From positions 19,553 to 83,552 of the forward strand of contig CATEWF010000001.1 in assembly GCA_949527715.1 (NCBI GenBank): a stretch of 64,000 nt of DNA, read 5' to 3'. The first letter of the stretch is position 1, and each line of letters begins with the position of its first letter. The translations under genes were made by a program, and so were the position numbers. The notes under the pieces were generated by a model. The model ran no database searches and was not told the origin of the DNA. It saw nothing but the letters and a program-made list of their open reading frames with translations. Positions 1 to 7,270 of this stretch are shown here, in pieces. This DNA is from an uncultured Mycoplasmatota bacterium (GTDB lineage Bacteria; Bacillota_I; Bacilli_A; Mycoplasmatales; Mycoplasmoidaceae).

Positions 1-43
1 GTATTTCATTTAAACATTAAACAAATTAAAAAACAAACAGATT

Positions 44-562
44 ATGGAAAATAAGAATAGTATCTTTGCAGAAGTAGTAATTGATTTTTTTGATGATATT
101 AAAAATCATTGGACTGTTGACACTTGGAAAACCGATGACGATAACGAAGAAGGTGTTGTCGTTGCAAGAATTAATCTGAAAGGTGAAATTGAGTGGGAAG
201 TAGAAGAAGCAAAGAATGACCCCTTTGTAAAAGAGGAATTGGAGCGTTTCTTTGACGATAGACTTTTCTCCGTTAAAGATGAAAATCGTATCAATGACGA
301 AATTGTTAAATACATTAAGTCAATGAGCAATAACGATGAAAAGGGATGGTCAATTCTTTCAAAAGATGGAAATTGTCAATATGATATTGAAAAGAAGTAC
401 ATCCTAGGCACATATAAACATTGCGCTGGTTTCGATGGCTGTGATATATTCAGAGTTGAAGAACTATCAAGAGATGATGATTATGAAAGATTTGCCGATT
501 GGATTTTGGAAGATATTAATACAGGTACAGGAGAGGAATATGTAATTCAGTTGGATTATTAA
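44..562 (+). CDS. hypothetical acidic phage protein
   Basis: I do not recognise this 172-residue protein. It is soluble and strongly acidic, with runs such as DDDNEEG near residue 32 and many Asp/Glu residues throughout, and has no membrane segment. Its ATG follows an A-rich leader without a Shine-Dalgarno sequence, typical for Bacteroidota. Its promoter must lie left of the window. It ends just before the promoter of the DGR target gene. Confidence 0.75.
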   Translation: MENKNSIFAEVVIDFFDDIKNHWTVDTWKTDDDNEEGVVVARINLKGEIEWEVEEAKNDPFVKEELERFFDDRLFSVKDENRINDEIVKYIKSMSNNDEKGWSILSKDGNCQYDIEKKYILGTYKHCAGFDGCDIFRVEELSRDDDYERFADWILEDINTGTGEEYVIQLDY

Positions 563-568
563 TATTTT

Positions 569-613
569 TTAACAAGAAATATTTGGTAGTGAATTTTTTA
601 TTCACTACCTTTG
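569..613 (+). promoter_or_regulatory. tripartite promoter with internal inverted repeat
   Basis: TTAAC (569-573), 8 nt, TTTG (582-585), 20 nt, TACCTTTG (606-613). A perfect 9-bp inverted repeat, GGTAGTGAA/TTCACTACC (585-593 and 601-609, 7-nt loop), spans the -33/-7 interval and is a candidate operator. It drives the DGR target gene at 660. Confidence 0.8.
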
Positions 614-659
614 CATTAACAAATAAAAAAGTAATAACAATTAAATAATATTTTAAAAT

Positions 660-1718
660 ATGTGTTTATGTAGTCATAATGTTAAGCCTTTTGTAAGTGA
701 TAAGGATATTGTAGTTTATAAACGATTTGTTAAAGATGATGATGGAAAGTTTATAACTCCACATCAAATGAAACTTATCAAACTTGGTGAAGTAATGCAA
801 GCAAATGGTACTTTGCCAGAGTTGCCATTGGATTATTCTGATAATCAAATTGGCGAGGGTGTAATACATGCTTATATTAAAGATGATATTATTGAAAGTG
901 TAAAAAATTGTGGACTTTTTGCAAAAGCAATTATTAAGGCAGGTACACCTTTTTTTGTTCAATTTGATATGGAAGAAATTGCATCTCGTGAACTTTTTAT
1001 TACCGATGAAATTGTAGAGGATAATGGTCATTATGATGAAGTTTTTACCAATTTGAAAGAAACTCGTGAGGTTATTTATAATCTTATGAGAGAACAAATT
1101 AGTTCAAATAATGGTGTTAAGGTTGGTGATGTACTTTTATCTGATAAGAAAACTTTTGTGACCCCTGATAATATCAAGAAAGATATGAAGATTATTGGTG
1201 TCGTAAGTTATATTCATACTAATGGTCAACCTCATATTATTTCATTGAAACAAGAATGTCGTAGTTGGTATAACGATAGGTATTGTGATACTTTGGTTAA
1301 TGTAGTTAATTCTTATAATGAAGCGGTTAATGATTTTAACGGAAAGGAATATACTGAACGACTTCTTAAAGAAGTTAAGAATAAGTTAAGCGATTATCCT
1401 GCCCTTGAATATTGTGCCGAATATTTTACCGAAGGAACACAGAAAGGTGATTGGGTATTTGATTCAACAGGTGAGATATTGCAAACAATTCGTAATGCCT
1501 ATTTGGTAAATGTTACTATTGATAAAATTAATGAGATTAATCCAAATATTAAGGCAGAACCAATTATCTATGGGACGTATTATTGGGCTTCAGCAGAGTA
1601 CAGTCAGACGAGTGCTTGGAGTTGCAACACTGGCTATGCGTATGTCGGCTACAACTTCAATAAGTGGCATAGCTATTACGTCCGTCCGTCTCTCGCTCTT
1701 GACGTAGCGCAAGCGTAG
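660..1718 (+). CDS. remote DGR target protein with C-terminal variable repeat
   Basis: A 352-residue protein whose last ~50 residues are a DGR variable region. Residues after YYWASAEYS read as a C-type-lectin-like/FGE-like display domain (motifs NKWHSYYVRPSLAL) and end ALDVAQA, as in the target at 63.6 kb. The N-terminal ~300 residues (starting MCLCSHNVKPF) are unrelated to the part of the other target that can be seen here, and I cannot assign them a fold. The segment GEGVIHAY...ASRELFIT resembles a domain recurrent in Bacteroidota phage proteins. By analogy with known DGR targets it probably recognises a ligand through the diversified surface, but its location is unknown; it has no signal peptide. 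It has its own promoter at 569-613 and is followed by two hairpins. It is about 61 kb from the reverse transcriptase and on the opposite strand. Confidence 0.88.
   Translation: MCLCSHNVKPFVSDKDIVVYKRFVKDDDGKFITPHQMKLIKLGEVMQANGTLPELPLDYSDNQIGEGVIHAYIKDDIIESVKNCGLFAKAIIKAGTPFFVQFDMEEIASRELFITDEIVEDNGHYDEVFTNLKETREVIYNLMREQISSNNGVKVGDVLLSDKKTFVTPDNIKKDMKIIGVVSYIHTNGQPHIISLKQECRSWYNDRYCDTLVNVVNSYNEAVNDFNGKEYTERLLKEVKNKLSDYPALEYCAEYFTEGTQKGDWVFDSTGEILQTIRNAYLVNVTIDKINEINPNIKAEPIIYGTYYWASAEYSQTSAWSCNTGYAYVGYNFNKWHSYYVRPSLALDVAQA
1571..1695 (+). repeat. DGR variable repeat VR2
   Basis: This 125-bp segment aligns without gaps to the reverse complement of the template repeat at 62675-62799. I count 14 mismatches, all at positions where the TR sense strand has A. 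They change 11 codons, all Asn in the TR, to Tyr (five), Ser, Gly, Phe or His. The 3' end is an A-free tract, GTCCGTCCGTCTCTCG, unchanged from the TR, as expected for an initiation-of-mutagenic-homing (IMH) site. After it, the VR and TR diverge. Confidence 0.95.
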
Positions 1719-1726
1719 TCTTTCTT

Positions 1727-1785
1727 ATTGCATTTTGCAATTACTTAATTCTCTTTATCTTATGACTTTTCAGAGTCATAAGATA
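1727..1785 (+). terminator. tandem hairpins after the DGR target, probable terminator
   Basis: Two inverted repeats follow the stop codon: ATTGCA-TTT-TGCAAT (1727-1741) and a perfect 12-bp stem TATCTTATGACT/AGTCATAAGATA with a 6-nt loop (1756-1785), followed by a T-rich run. The second acts plausibly as an intrinsic terminator. It could also be the DNA stem-loop that helps DGR retrohoming downstream of a VR. Confidence 0.7.
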
Positions 1786-1814
1786 TTTTTTATTTAACAA
1801 AGAATTAGCATCTT

Positions 1815-1859
1815 TTAACAAAAATAATTTGGATAATAAGGAAAATAGTATTACCTTTG
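1815..1859 (+). promoter_or_regulatory. tripartite promoter
   Basis: TTAAC (1815-1819), 8 nt, TTTG (1828-1831), 20 nt, TACCTTTG (1852-1859), upstream of the gene at 1899. Confidence 0.8.
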
Positions 1860-1898
1860 CATTGTCAATTTAAAGATAATAATTAAAACAATAAGATT

Positions 1899-2480
1899 AT
1901 GGGACAAAGAACACAGATTTTGGTAGTAAGAGAAAATAACAAAGGCGAAAAGAACGCTAAGTTTTATCATCATCAATGGGGTTTTGGCAGAGTTATGTAC
2001 CTTGCTCTTATGGATGCCTATATGAATGATTATAATAAGGAGTCTTTTAAGAGTGGCTATAATTTCCTTAATAACAAGGATTTTACTACCAATGGTAAAA
2101 TTTATGATGTAACAACAGAGGTACCTAAAGAAGTATTAAGTGTCGTTGATGTAACTGATTTTGAAACAATTAAAAATGTTTTTGAATTCGGTGACAATAA
2201 TAATGGAGGTCTTGTTATTTCAATTAAAGAAGGCACTAAACATTATGATGGTGCAGATTTTAAGATTGGTTTCCTTTTGGGTGAAGAAGATAGTTACACC
2301 TATGATAGTAAGACTAATGAACGAATTGACATTGAAAAGCCTTTTTCACGTTATTTGACACCTCAAGAATATGGAAAAATGAATGGCGGTTGTTCATATT
2401 CAGACGAGAAATTTGTGAAAATGTTTACTGATTTTTGTGAATATTTTGGTATTGAATATTTGTCTAATGTTAATGAATAA
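1899..2480 (+). CDS. conserved hypothetical phage protein (MGQRTQ family)
   Basis: A 193-residue soluble protein beginning MGQRTQILVVRE with a YHHQWGFGRVMY segment near residue 25. Proteins with this kind of start are recurrent in phages of this host group, but I know no function for them. No membrane segment or catalytic motif is evident. It is the first gene of a unit that continues with the small Cys-rich ORF at 2485 and the membrane protein at 2628. Confidence 0.8.
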   Translation: MGQRTQILVVRENNKGEKNAKFYHHQWGFGRVMYLALMDAYMNDYNKESFKSGYNFLNNKDFTTNGKIYDVTTEVPKEVLSVVDVTDFETIKNVFEFGDNNNGGLVISIKEGTKHYDGADFKIGFLLGEEDSYTYDSKTNERIDIEKPFSRYLTPQEYGKMNGGCSYSDEKFVKMFTDFCEYFGIEYLSNVNE

Positions 2481-2484
2481 AGAT

Positions 2485-2604
2485 ATGAAAGATTGTTTTG
2501 ATTGCAAGTTTATGAAATGTTGTGGTTATAAGTGTTATATGTGTACTTTACATGACGAACAAGTCAGTAGCGGTCATAAATGTGACGATTTTGAAGAAGA
2601 ATAA
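2485..2604 (+). CDS. small Cys-rich protein, possible zinc-binding knuckle
   Basis: A 39-residue ORF starts 4 nt after the preceding stop. It contains seven Cys, arranged as CFDC, CC, CYMC and a late HKC, so it could bind zinc; it ends in an acidic tail (DDFEEE). Its close coupling and dense Cys pattern argue that it is real. Function unknown. Confidence 0.6.
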   Translation: MKDCFDCKFMKCCGYKCYMCTLHDEQVSSGHKCDDFEEE

Positions 2605-2627
2605 TTTTTAATTAAAAAACTTTTGTT

Positions 2628-2978
2628 ATGAATATAGCATATTATATAATATCTATTTATGTATTGCTTTTTATTGTATATATTATATTGTTTTATAATA
2701 GTACATTTTATAATATAGTTTTTAATAGGGAAGAATATAAAATATTAAAGGAATTAAATCATCTTGATATTAGTGAATTTAGTCATGTTGATATTTTTAT
2801 GTTTCATAATGAGCAATGGCATAAATTTAAATGTAATAAATATCCTAATTGGAGCATTAATGTAGTTAATAATCAACCTGCATTTATTTCAGATGAAAAA
2901 ACGCATGAATGTATTGTGTCTGATTTTTATAAAAAGGGTTATAATAAACTAACTAAAAAATTAATGGCTGTAATTTAA
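2628..2978 (+). CDS. small membrane-anchored hypothetical protein
   Basis: 116 residues with one N-terminal hydrophobic segment (about residues 3-25) followed by a polar domain containing an EEYKILKELNHLD segment. It is probably anchored in the inner membrane with the remainder in the cytoplasm. Not recognised. It belongs to the unit begun at 1899. Confidence 0.65.
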   Translation: MNIAYYIISIYVLLFIVYIILFYNSTFYNIVFNREEYKILKELNHLDISEFSHVDIFMFHNEQWHKFKCNKYPNWSINVVNNQPAFISDEKTHECIVSDFYKKGYNKLTKKLMAVI

Positions 2979-2985
2979 TGATTAT

Positions 2986-3225
2986 ATGTTTGGAATAATG
3001 ACAGATAAAACAATAATAAATTCACAAGAAGAATTAAATTTTTATATTAAACAAATAGAAAATGGTGAAATTTATGGTGATAAATTTCTATATTATGGTG
3101 ATTATTATGCTGAAAAATTTCCTTGTGTTCTTGGTTTAACTATTGATTTTAATGACTATAGTATGCAATATTCTGCAACTGCCTATGGTGTTATTGTATA
3201 TATGGATGATTTTAACATCAATTAA
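2986..3225 (+). CDS. hypothetical protein
   Basis: 79 residues, Tyr-rich and acidic, not recognised. An alternative start is the ATG at 2998 (MTDKTIINSQEEL), which gives a more typical phage N-terminus. Its end overlaps the TTAAC box of the next promoter. Confidence 0.6.
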   Translation: MFGIMTDKTIINSQEELNFYIKQIENGEIYGDKFLYYGDYYAEKFPCVLGLTIDFNDYSMQYSATAYGVIVYMDDFNIN

Positions 3226-3266
3226 CACGAAATATTTGGTAGTTTCAAGAAAAATGGCTACCTTTG
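3222..3266 (+). promoter_or_regulatory. tripartite promoter with short inverted repeat
   Basis: TTAAC (3222-3226), 8 nt, TTTG (3235-3238), 20 nt, TACCTTTG (3259-3266). GGTAG/CTACC arms (3238-3242 and 3258-3262) are complementary. Upstream of the gene at 3311. Confidence 0.8.
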
Positions 3267-3310
3267 CATTGTCAAATTAAACAAACAAATAACTTTAAAA
3301 ATAAGAAATT

Positions 3311-3871
3311 ATGGGACAGTATTTTAAACCATGTGTATTGAGTAAGAATTACAAAACAAACAAGAAAACACCTGTTATTGCAAGTCTTACTTCTTGGGAT
3401 TACTCGAATGGTGCTAAACTTATGGAGCATTCATGGGTAGGTAACAGATTTGTCAAAGCTGCAATTAAACTAATTGCAATGTATAAAGCACATCCGTTTG
3501 TGTGGTGTGGTGATTACGCAGACGAAATCTTTATCAATCAGGATAACAAAGAGTGTAATGCTTATGAAATCGCCAATTCTTTTGATGTTGAGCGTTTTGA
3601 CGAAATGACAAAGGAGCATAATGTAGAAGAAGAATATAAGTATATTATAAATTACACAAAACGACAATATGTAGAAATTCCAGATTATGATGAAAATGTT
3701 TGGACTATACATCCGCTTCCGCTTCTTTGTGCTGATGGAAATGAACGAGGCGGTGGTGATTATCACGGAATTAATATGGATGTTGTTGGTAGTTGGGCAT
3801 ATGACAGAATTGGAGTAACTAATAAGCGACCTCATTATAAGAAAATCAAGGTTGAATTTAGCGAAAAGTAA
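3311..3871 (+). CDS. conserved hypothetical phage protein (MGQYF family)
   Basis: 186 residues beginning MGQYFKPCVLSK, with SWDYSNGAKLMEHSW near residue 30. The type is recurrent in phages of gut Bacteroidota; function unknown. Soluble, no catalytic motif seen. It is a single-gene unit bounded by a promoter and a hairpin terminator. Confidence 0.8.
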   Translation: MGQYFKPCVLSKNYKTNKKTPVIASLTSWDYSNGAKLMEHSWVGNRFVKAAIKLIAMYKAHPFVWCGDYADEIFINQDNKECNAYEIANSFDVERFDEMTKEHNVEEEYKYIINYTKRQYVEIPDYDENVWTIHPLPLLCADGNERGGGDYHGINMDVVGSWAYDRIGVTNKRPHYKKIKVEFSEK

Positions 3872-3892
3872 ATGAGTTAATAATTTTACATT

Positions 3893-3931
3893 TATCTTAT
3901 GGTTTATTTTATAAATTTAAGCCATAAGATA
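3893..3931 (+). terminator. intrinsic terminator
   Basis: Perfect 10-bp arms TATCTTATGG/CCATAAGATA around a 19-nt AT-rich loop, followed by TTTTAATTT. The lower stem resembles the hairpin at 1756-1785. Confidence 0.65.
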
Positions 3932-3943
3932 TTTTAATTTAAT

Positions 3944-4348
3944 ATGAAGTTATTTCATTTATCGGAAGTAAACCATAATAATAAAGTATTTAAACCGAGA
4001 GTACCATATTCAGTTTTAAGTAATGGTTGGGGTAGCATCACTGAAGATGTTAAAACTAAAAGAGTTTGTTTTTCAAAAACAATTACGGGAGCATATTATG
4101 CTATAAATTTTGAAGGTGGGTATAATACCTTATATGTTCACGTTCCTGAAAACCTTAATGAAATTATTGCAAGGAATAAAATATATAAACCTACTGAAAA
4201 AGAAGTGCAAGATGCTGACTATACAGATGAAATATGGGTAAAGTGTCCTGTCAAGATGAAATGTATTGGAAAAATACAAATTGGATATACGTTAAATTAT
4301 TATGAAAATCGCCCAAAAGTTCATTTTAAATATTTGGAGAGATATTAA
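3944..4348 (+). CDS. conserved hypothetical phage protein (MKLFHLS family)
   Basis: 134 residues beginning MKLFHLSEVN, with FKPRVP and RVCFSKTITGA segments. This arrangement (HLS start, PRVP, then a CFS-GA block) recurs in phage proteins and faintly resembles ADP-ribosyltransferase-like folds, but I see no complete ART motif set and do not assign one. Followed directly by a new promoter. Confidence 0.7.
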   Translation: MKLFHLSEVNHNNKVFKPRVPYSVLSNGWGSITEDVKTKRVCFSKTITGAYYAINFEGGYNTLYVHVPENLNEIIARNKIYKPTEKEVQDADYTDEIWVKCPVKMKCIGKIQIGYTLNYYENRPKVHFKYLERY

Positions 4349-4354
4349 GATTTA

Positions 4355-4399
4355 TTAACTATAAAAATTTGCATAGTTCAAAAAAAGTTCATATCTTTG
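4355..4399 (+). promoter_or_regulatory. tripartite promoter
   Basis: TTAAC (4355-4359), 8 nt, TTTG (4368-4371), 20 nt, TATCTTTG (4392-4399). Drives the genes from 4427, including the RNA ligase. Confidence 0.8.
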
Positions 4400-4426
4400 C
4401 ATTATCAAAATTGAAGAGGATATAAT

Positions 4427-4714
4427 ATGAAAAAAGAAAACAAAAAAGTATATATCTTGACTAGAACCTATAACGGAAGTGATGCTGATGTTTTGGGTGT
4501 ATATGAAGACAAGGATGCACTATTTAATGACTTGAATAATTGGCTATCAGAATATTATATTGAACAAACCAATGATGAAGAAGATGAATATTTGTCTAAG
4601 GATGAGTATGTTGAAAACATCATTGATGGTTTGAAAGAATGTGATAAATACTATGAAGAATTATTTGATGAAACATTCTTTATTTCAGCCCAAGATATGA
4701 ATACAATGTATTAA
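4427..4714 (+). CDS. hypothetical acidic protein
   Basis: 95 residues. KKVYILTRTYNGSDADVLGVYEDKDAL suggests a small alpha/beta fold; the rest is acidic. This layout is common for small phage proteins of unknown role. It is 22 nt upstream of the RNA ligase and probably co-transcribed with it. Confidence 0.7.
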   Translation: MKKENKKVYILTRTYNGSDADVLGVYEDKDALFNDLNNWLSEYYIEQTNDEEDEYLSKDEYVENIIDGLKECDKYYEELFDETFFISAQDMNTMY

Positions 4715-4736
4715 CAATATTAATTTATATAAAAAT

Positions 4737-5438
4737 ATGGAACATAGAACGTACACAAAAATCAACACGCTTTATAAGCGTTATTGTGAGGGTGAACTGA
4801 AGAATTGCATTATTATCGGTGATTATTCTGATAAGGAAACAGAGTATTTGAAAGATAATAAGTGGCTTTGTTACGAAAAGATTGATGGTACAAATATGTC
4901 TTATTATTGGGATGGGCATAATATGGAAATTCACGGAAAGAGTGAAAGCGCACAAATCCCTGCTCACCTACTTAATAAGATGAAAAGTATCATTACTTCT
5001 GAAATGTTGGCAGATGTATTTCCTATTAAGTACGATGAGAATGGAAATGAAATTCCTATGAATATTCGTATCTATGGAGAAGGATATGGCAAGAAAATTC
5101 AAAAGGGTGGTGGACGATATATTAGTAATGATACTGATTTTATTGTATTTGATATTAATATTGATGGATGGTGGCTTTTGCCTGATGCGGTAGAAGAAAT
5201 CGCTAAGAAACTTGGTTTGAAGGTTGTTCCGTTTATTGGTGAAATGACTATTGGAGAAGCCGAAGAATACGTTAAAAACGGATTTAAGTCTTGTATTTCA
5301 GAAGATAATACATTGATGGCAGAAGGACTTGTATGCCGTCCTAAAGTTCCTCTATTCAAGCGAAATGGTGAACGTATTATTGTAAAGATTAAGACTTGTG
5401 ACTATGAAGCATTAAAGAAAAAAAGTGAAAAATTTTAA
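4737..5438 (+). CDS. RNA ligase (nucleotidyltransferase superfamily)
   Basis: A 233-residue ATP-dependent RNA ligase. The nucleotidyltransferase motifs are visible in order: motif I EKIDGTN (lysine that would be adenylylated, about residue 43), a RIYGEGYG segment, DFIVFDI (motif III-like), AEGLVCRP (motif IV) and IIVKIK (motif V). The size fits the compact Rnl2/DRB0094-like families. It should seal nicked RNA by an enzyme-AMP intermediate. With the second ligase at 28310, the Thg1-like enzyme at 27285 and the 2H phosphoesterase at 10759 it suggests repair of tRNAs cut by host defence nucleases; that role is inference. Confidence 0.85.
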   Translation: MEHRTYTKINTLYKRYCEGELKNCIIIGDYSDKETEYLKDNKWLCYEKIDGTNMSYYWDGHNMEIHGKSESAQIPAHLLNKMKSIITSEMLADVFPIKYDENGNEIPMNIRIYGEGYGKKIQKGGGRYISNDTDFIVFDINIDGWWLLPDAVEEIAKKLGLKVVPFIGEMTIGEAEEYVKNGFKSCISEDNTLMAEGLVCRPKVPLFKRNGERIIVKIKTCDYEALKKKSEKF

Positions 5439-5450
5439 CACTAATTAAAT

Positions 5451-5636
5451 ATGAGACTATTGATTGCAAAAATTATTTTAGGATATGCAATATTTGGATT
5501 TATATTTGCTATCACTATTTTAGGTATGTGTTTATGCGGATATGAAGTAAGTCCAAAACTTTTAATGGCATCTTTAATTATTAATGGCTCTGCACTTGTA
5601 TTTAATCTATTGAATATGTCAATACCATACGAGTAA
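5451..5636 (+). CDS. small membrane protein
   Basis: 61 residues with two hydrophobic segments (about 5-28 and 38-58), so probably a two-helix inner-membrane protein. It starts 12 nt after the RNA ligase. Function unknown. Confidence 0.6.
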   Translation: MRLLIAKIILGYAIFGFIFAITILGMCLCGYEVSPKLLMASLIINGSALVFNLLNMSIPYE

Positions 5637-5644
5637 AATATTAT

Positions 5645-5671
5645 AAAGGTACGAATAAAACTCGTACCTTT
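5645..5671 (+). promoter_or_regulatory. inverted repeat over a -7-like box (operator or terminator)
   Basis: Perfect 10-bp arms AAAGGTACGA/TCGTACCTTT with a 7-nt loop. The right arm contains TACCTTTG (5665-5672), identical to the -7 box elsewhere, but no TTTG lies about 20 nt upstream. It may be a terminator, a weak promoter or an operator related to that at 20499. Confidence 0.5.
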
Positions 5672-5699
5672 GTTTTTATAAAATAATAGTTAAAAAAAT

Positions 5700-5879
5700 A
5701 TGATATTACCGATTTTTATTTTAGGTTATTTAGCCGTTGTACTTATTACATTTTTTACTATAACGAAAAAGGCAATAGATAAAACCAATAAAAACTATAA
5801 ATTTACAATATGTTTATATTGGTTGTGTGTTGTAATGTATTTTATTGCTTTTTTATATCTTGTATTTATCATTTTTTAA
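5700..5879 (+). CDS. small two-helix membrane protein
   Basis: A 59-residue ORF (MILPIFILGYLAV...) with hydrophobic segments at about 2-20 and 37-58 separated by a Lys-rich loop (KKAIDKTNKNYK). Its stop codon overlaps the TTAAC element of the next promoter. Its size, position and hydrophobic pattern match the neighbouring gene at 5451. Function unknown. Confidence 0.6.
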   Translation: MILPIFILGYLAVVLITFFTITKKAIDKTNKNYKFTICLYWLCVVMYFIAFLYLVFIIF

Positions 5880-5920
5880 CTAAAAATGTTTGCATAGTTC
5901 AGTTATTATTCTTATCTTTG
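5876..5920 (+). promoter_or_regulatory. tripartite promoter
   Basis: TTAAC (5876-5880), 8 nt, TTTG (5889-5892), 20 nt, TATCTTTG (5913-5920). Drives 5947 and following. Confidence 0.8.
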
Positions 5921-5946
5921 CAGTGTAATTAAAAAACAGATATAAT

Positions 5947-6501
5947 ATGACACAGAAAGAAAAAGTTGAGTTGTTTTTGAATTGGTTAATGGATAATAAT
6001 TACTTTAGTAAGTATTGTAATCAGTTGACAATTCAATATAATATCAGACATAATGGATATAGTGGTCTATTAAATAAATTAAATGAAACTAATTATCAAG
6101 ATTTTGTAGATATCCTTATGAATGATAAGGAACAAAAGAAAGACTTTGATTTACAAATGATGGTATTGGATTGGAAATCTTTTTATGAAGGGAATGAAGT
6201 CCTTAAAACTAAGATAGACTTTGTAAAAGGTGATTATATTTGTTATGTGTTAGATTCGTATGGTGTTAGAACTGAATATGTAAGCATAGTAAAATCTTGT
6301 GAAGATAACTATATTGAAGAATGTTGTAGTGTCATAAGAAAGTCAGAAGATGAAGAACTTATTGATAATATAAGTTTTAACGAAGGCTTTGATATTTGTG
6401 ATAAAATTAAGCATTTAAGAAAAGCAACCGATGAAGAAAAGAAATGGCTTGATGATTTTCTTTTAGAAGATGGTGTGAAAATAAATGAATTAATTGGATA
6501 A
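5947..6501 (+). CDS. hypothetical protein
   Basis: 184 residues, soluble, mixed charge. Starts MTQKEKVELFLNWLMDNNYF; a middle segment (KGDYICYVLDSYGVRTEYVSIV) looks like a small beta domain. I do not recognise it. First gene of a three-gene unit with 6512 and 6742. Confidence 0.7.
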   Translation: MTQKEKVELFLNWLMDNNYFSKYCNQLTIQYNIRHNGYSGLLNKLNETNYQDFVDILMNDKEQKKDFDLQMMVLDWKSFYEGNEVLKTKIDFVKGDYICYVLDSYGVRTEYVSIVKSCEDNYIEECCSVIRKSEDEELIDNISFNEGFDICDKIKHLRKATDEEKKWLDDFLLEDGVKINELIG

Positions 6502-6511
6502 ATAAAACAAA

Positions 6512-6739
6512 ATGGAGTATACTGTAAAAGATTTAATTTTATCCTTAATTGAGGATTGTGATGGTAATCTTAATATGCCATTAAAAGGTATTAGACAGAT
6601 AAATACACCAAATGAACAAGGTACATTATTTCATTATCATAATATTGGAATTGAACGAGTAAATGATACTGATTTTGAAGGAAACCCCATAATAACACTT
6701 GCGTTAGTTAGTGGTGGTAATAATATTAAAAGAAATTAA
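6512..6739 (+). CDS. hypothetical protein
   Basis: 75 residues beginning MEYTVKDLILSLIEDCDGNLNMP, a pattern seen in small phage proteins of unknown role. Starts 10 nt after the previous gene. Confidence 0.65.
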   Translation: MEYTVKDLILSLIEDCDGNLNMPLKGIRQINTPNEQGTLFHYHNIGIERVNDTDFEGNPIITLALVSGGNNIKRN

Positions 6740-6741
6740 TT

Positions 6742-6915
6742 ATGACGATTGGATTAGCATTTCTTCTTTTCTGGATACTTCGTATTTTTGGTAAAGTTAT
6801 TTACATTATTGAAGAAAAAAATGGTGGCACTAGTTGTGGTTCATTTATTATGGGTACAATAATCCTTATCATTTCAATTTGGTTTGTTGTTAGGTTTTGG
6901 AATGTTCCATTTTAA
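6742..6915 (+). CDS. small two-helix membrane protein
   Basis: A 57-residue ORF starting 2 nt after the previous stop. Hydrophobic segments at about 3-22 and 34-54 flank a short polar loop (EEKNGGTS), so it is probably an inner-membrane hairpin. Third small two-helix protein in this 1.5-kb stretch; function unknown. Confidence 0.6.
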   Translation: MTIGLAFLLFWILRIFGKVIYIIEEKNGGTSCGSFIMGTIILIISIWFVVRFWNVPF

Positions 6916-6921
6916 TATTTT

Positions 6922-6967
6922 TTAACTATAATAAATTTGGTAGTTGTAAAAAGATTCATTAATTTTG
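6922..6967 (+). promoter_or_regulatory. tripartite promoter (9-nt upstream spacing)
   Basis: TTAAC (6922-6926), 9 nt, TTTG (6936-6939), 20 nt, TAATTTTG (6960-6967). Drives 7004 and the HNH gene. Confidence 0.75.
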
Positions 6968-7003
6968 CATTGTGAAACTTGAATAAACAATATATTAATT
7001 AAT

Positions 7004-7249
7004 ATGACAAAGGAAGAACTTATAGATAAGTGTCAGCAACTTTTTGACCAAGTTACTGAAAGTATGCCGAAAGACTTAGAGAAACTTTTAGCAAGTGGTG
7101 GTGTTAATTATGAGGATGCAGATAATGATTTTATCTTACCTAAAAAGATATTGTGTGCTATTTTAATGGAAGAACAATTCCAATATAAACCACTATCTTC
7201 TGACCGAAAGGCAAAAAAGGAAATAGAAAATTATTATGCAATGATTTAA
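7004..7249 (+). CDS. hypothetical protein
   Basis: 81 residues, mostly helical in appearance (MTKEELIDKCQQLFDQVTES...). Not recognised. It sits between a promoter and the HNH gene. Confidence 0.65.
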   Translation: MTKEELIDKCQQLFDQVTESMPKDLEKLLASGGVNYEDADNDFILPKKILCAILMEEQFQYKPLSSDRKAKKEIENYYAMI

Positions 7250-7270
7250 TGTTATTAAAATAAGTTAGTT

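Noticed and set aside
106..330. Open frame on the - strand inside the first gene
   Set aside because: It is antisense to a gene with better codon use and leader; like most opposite-strand frames in the + arm it has no promoter or family features.
1510..1707. Alternative + frame across VR2
   Set aside because: The VR frame that matches the second target and the Asn-codon pattern of the TR is the long one; this is a shadow.
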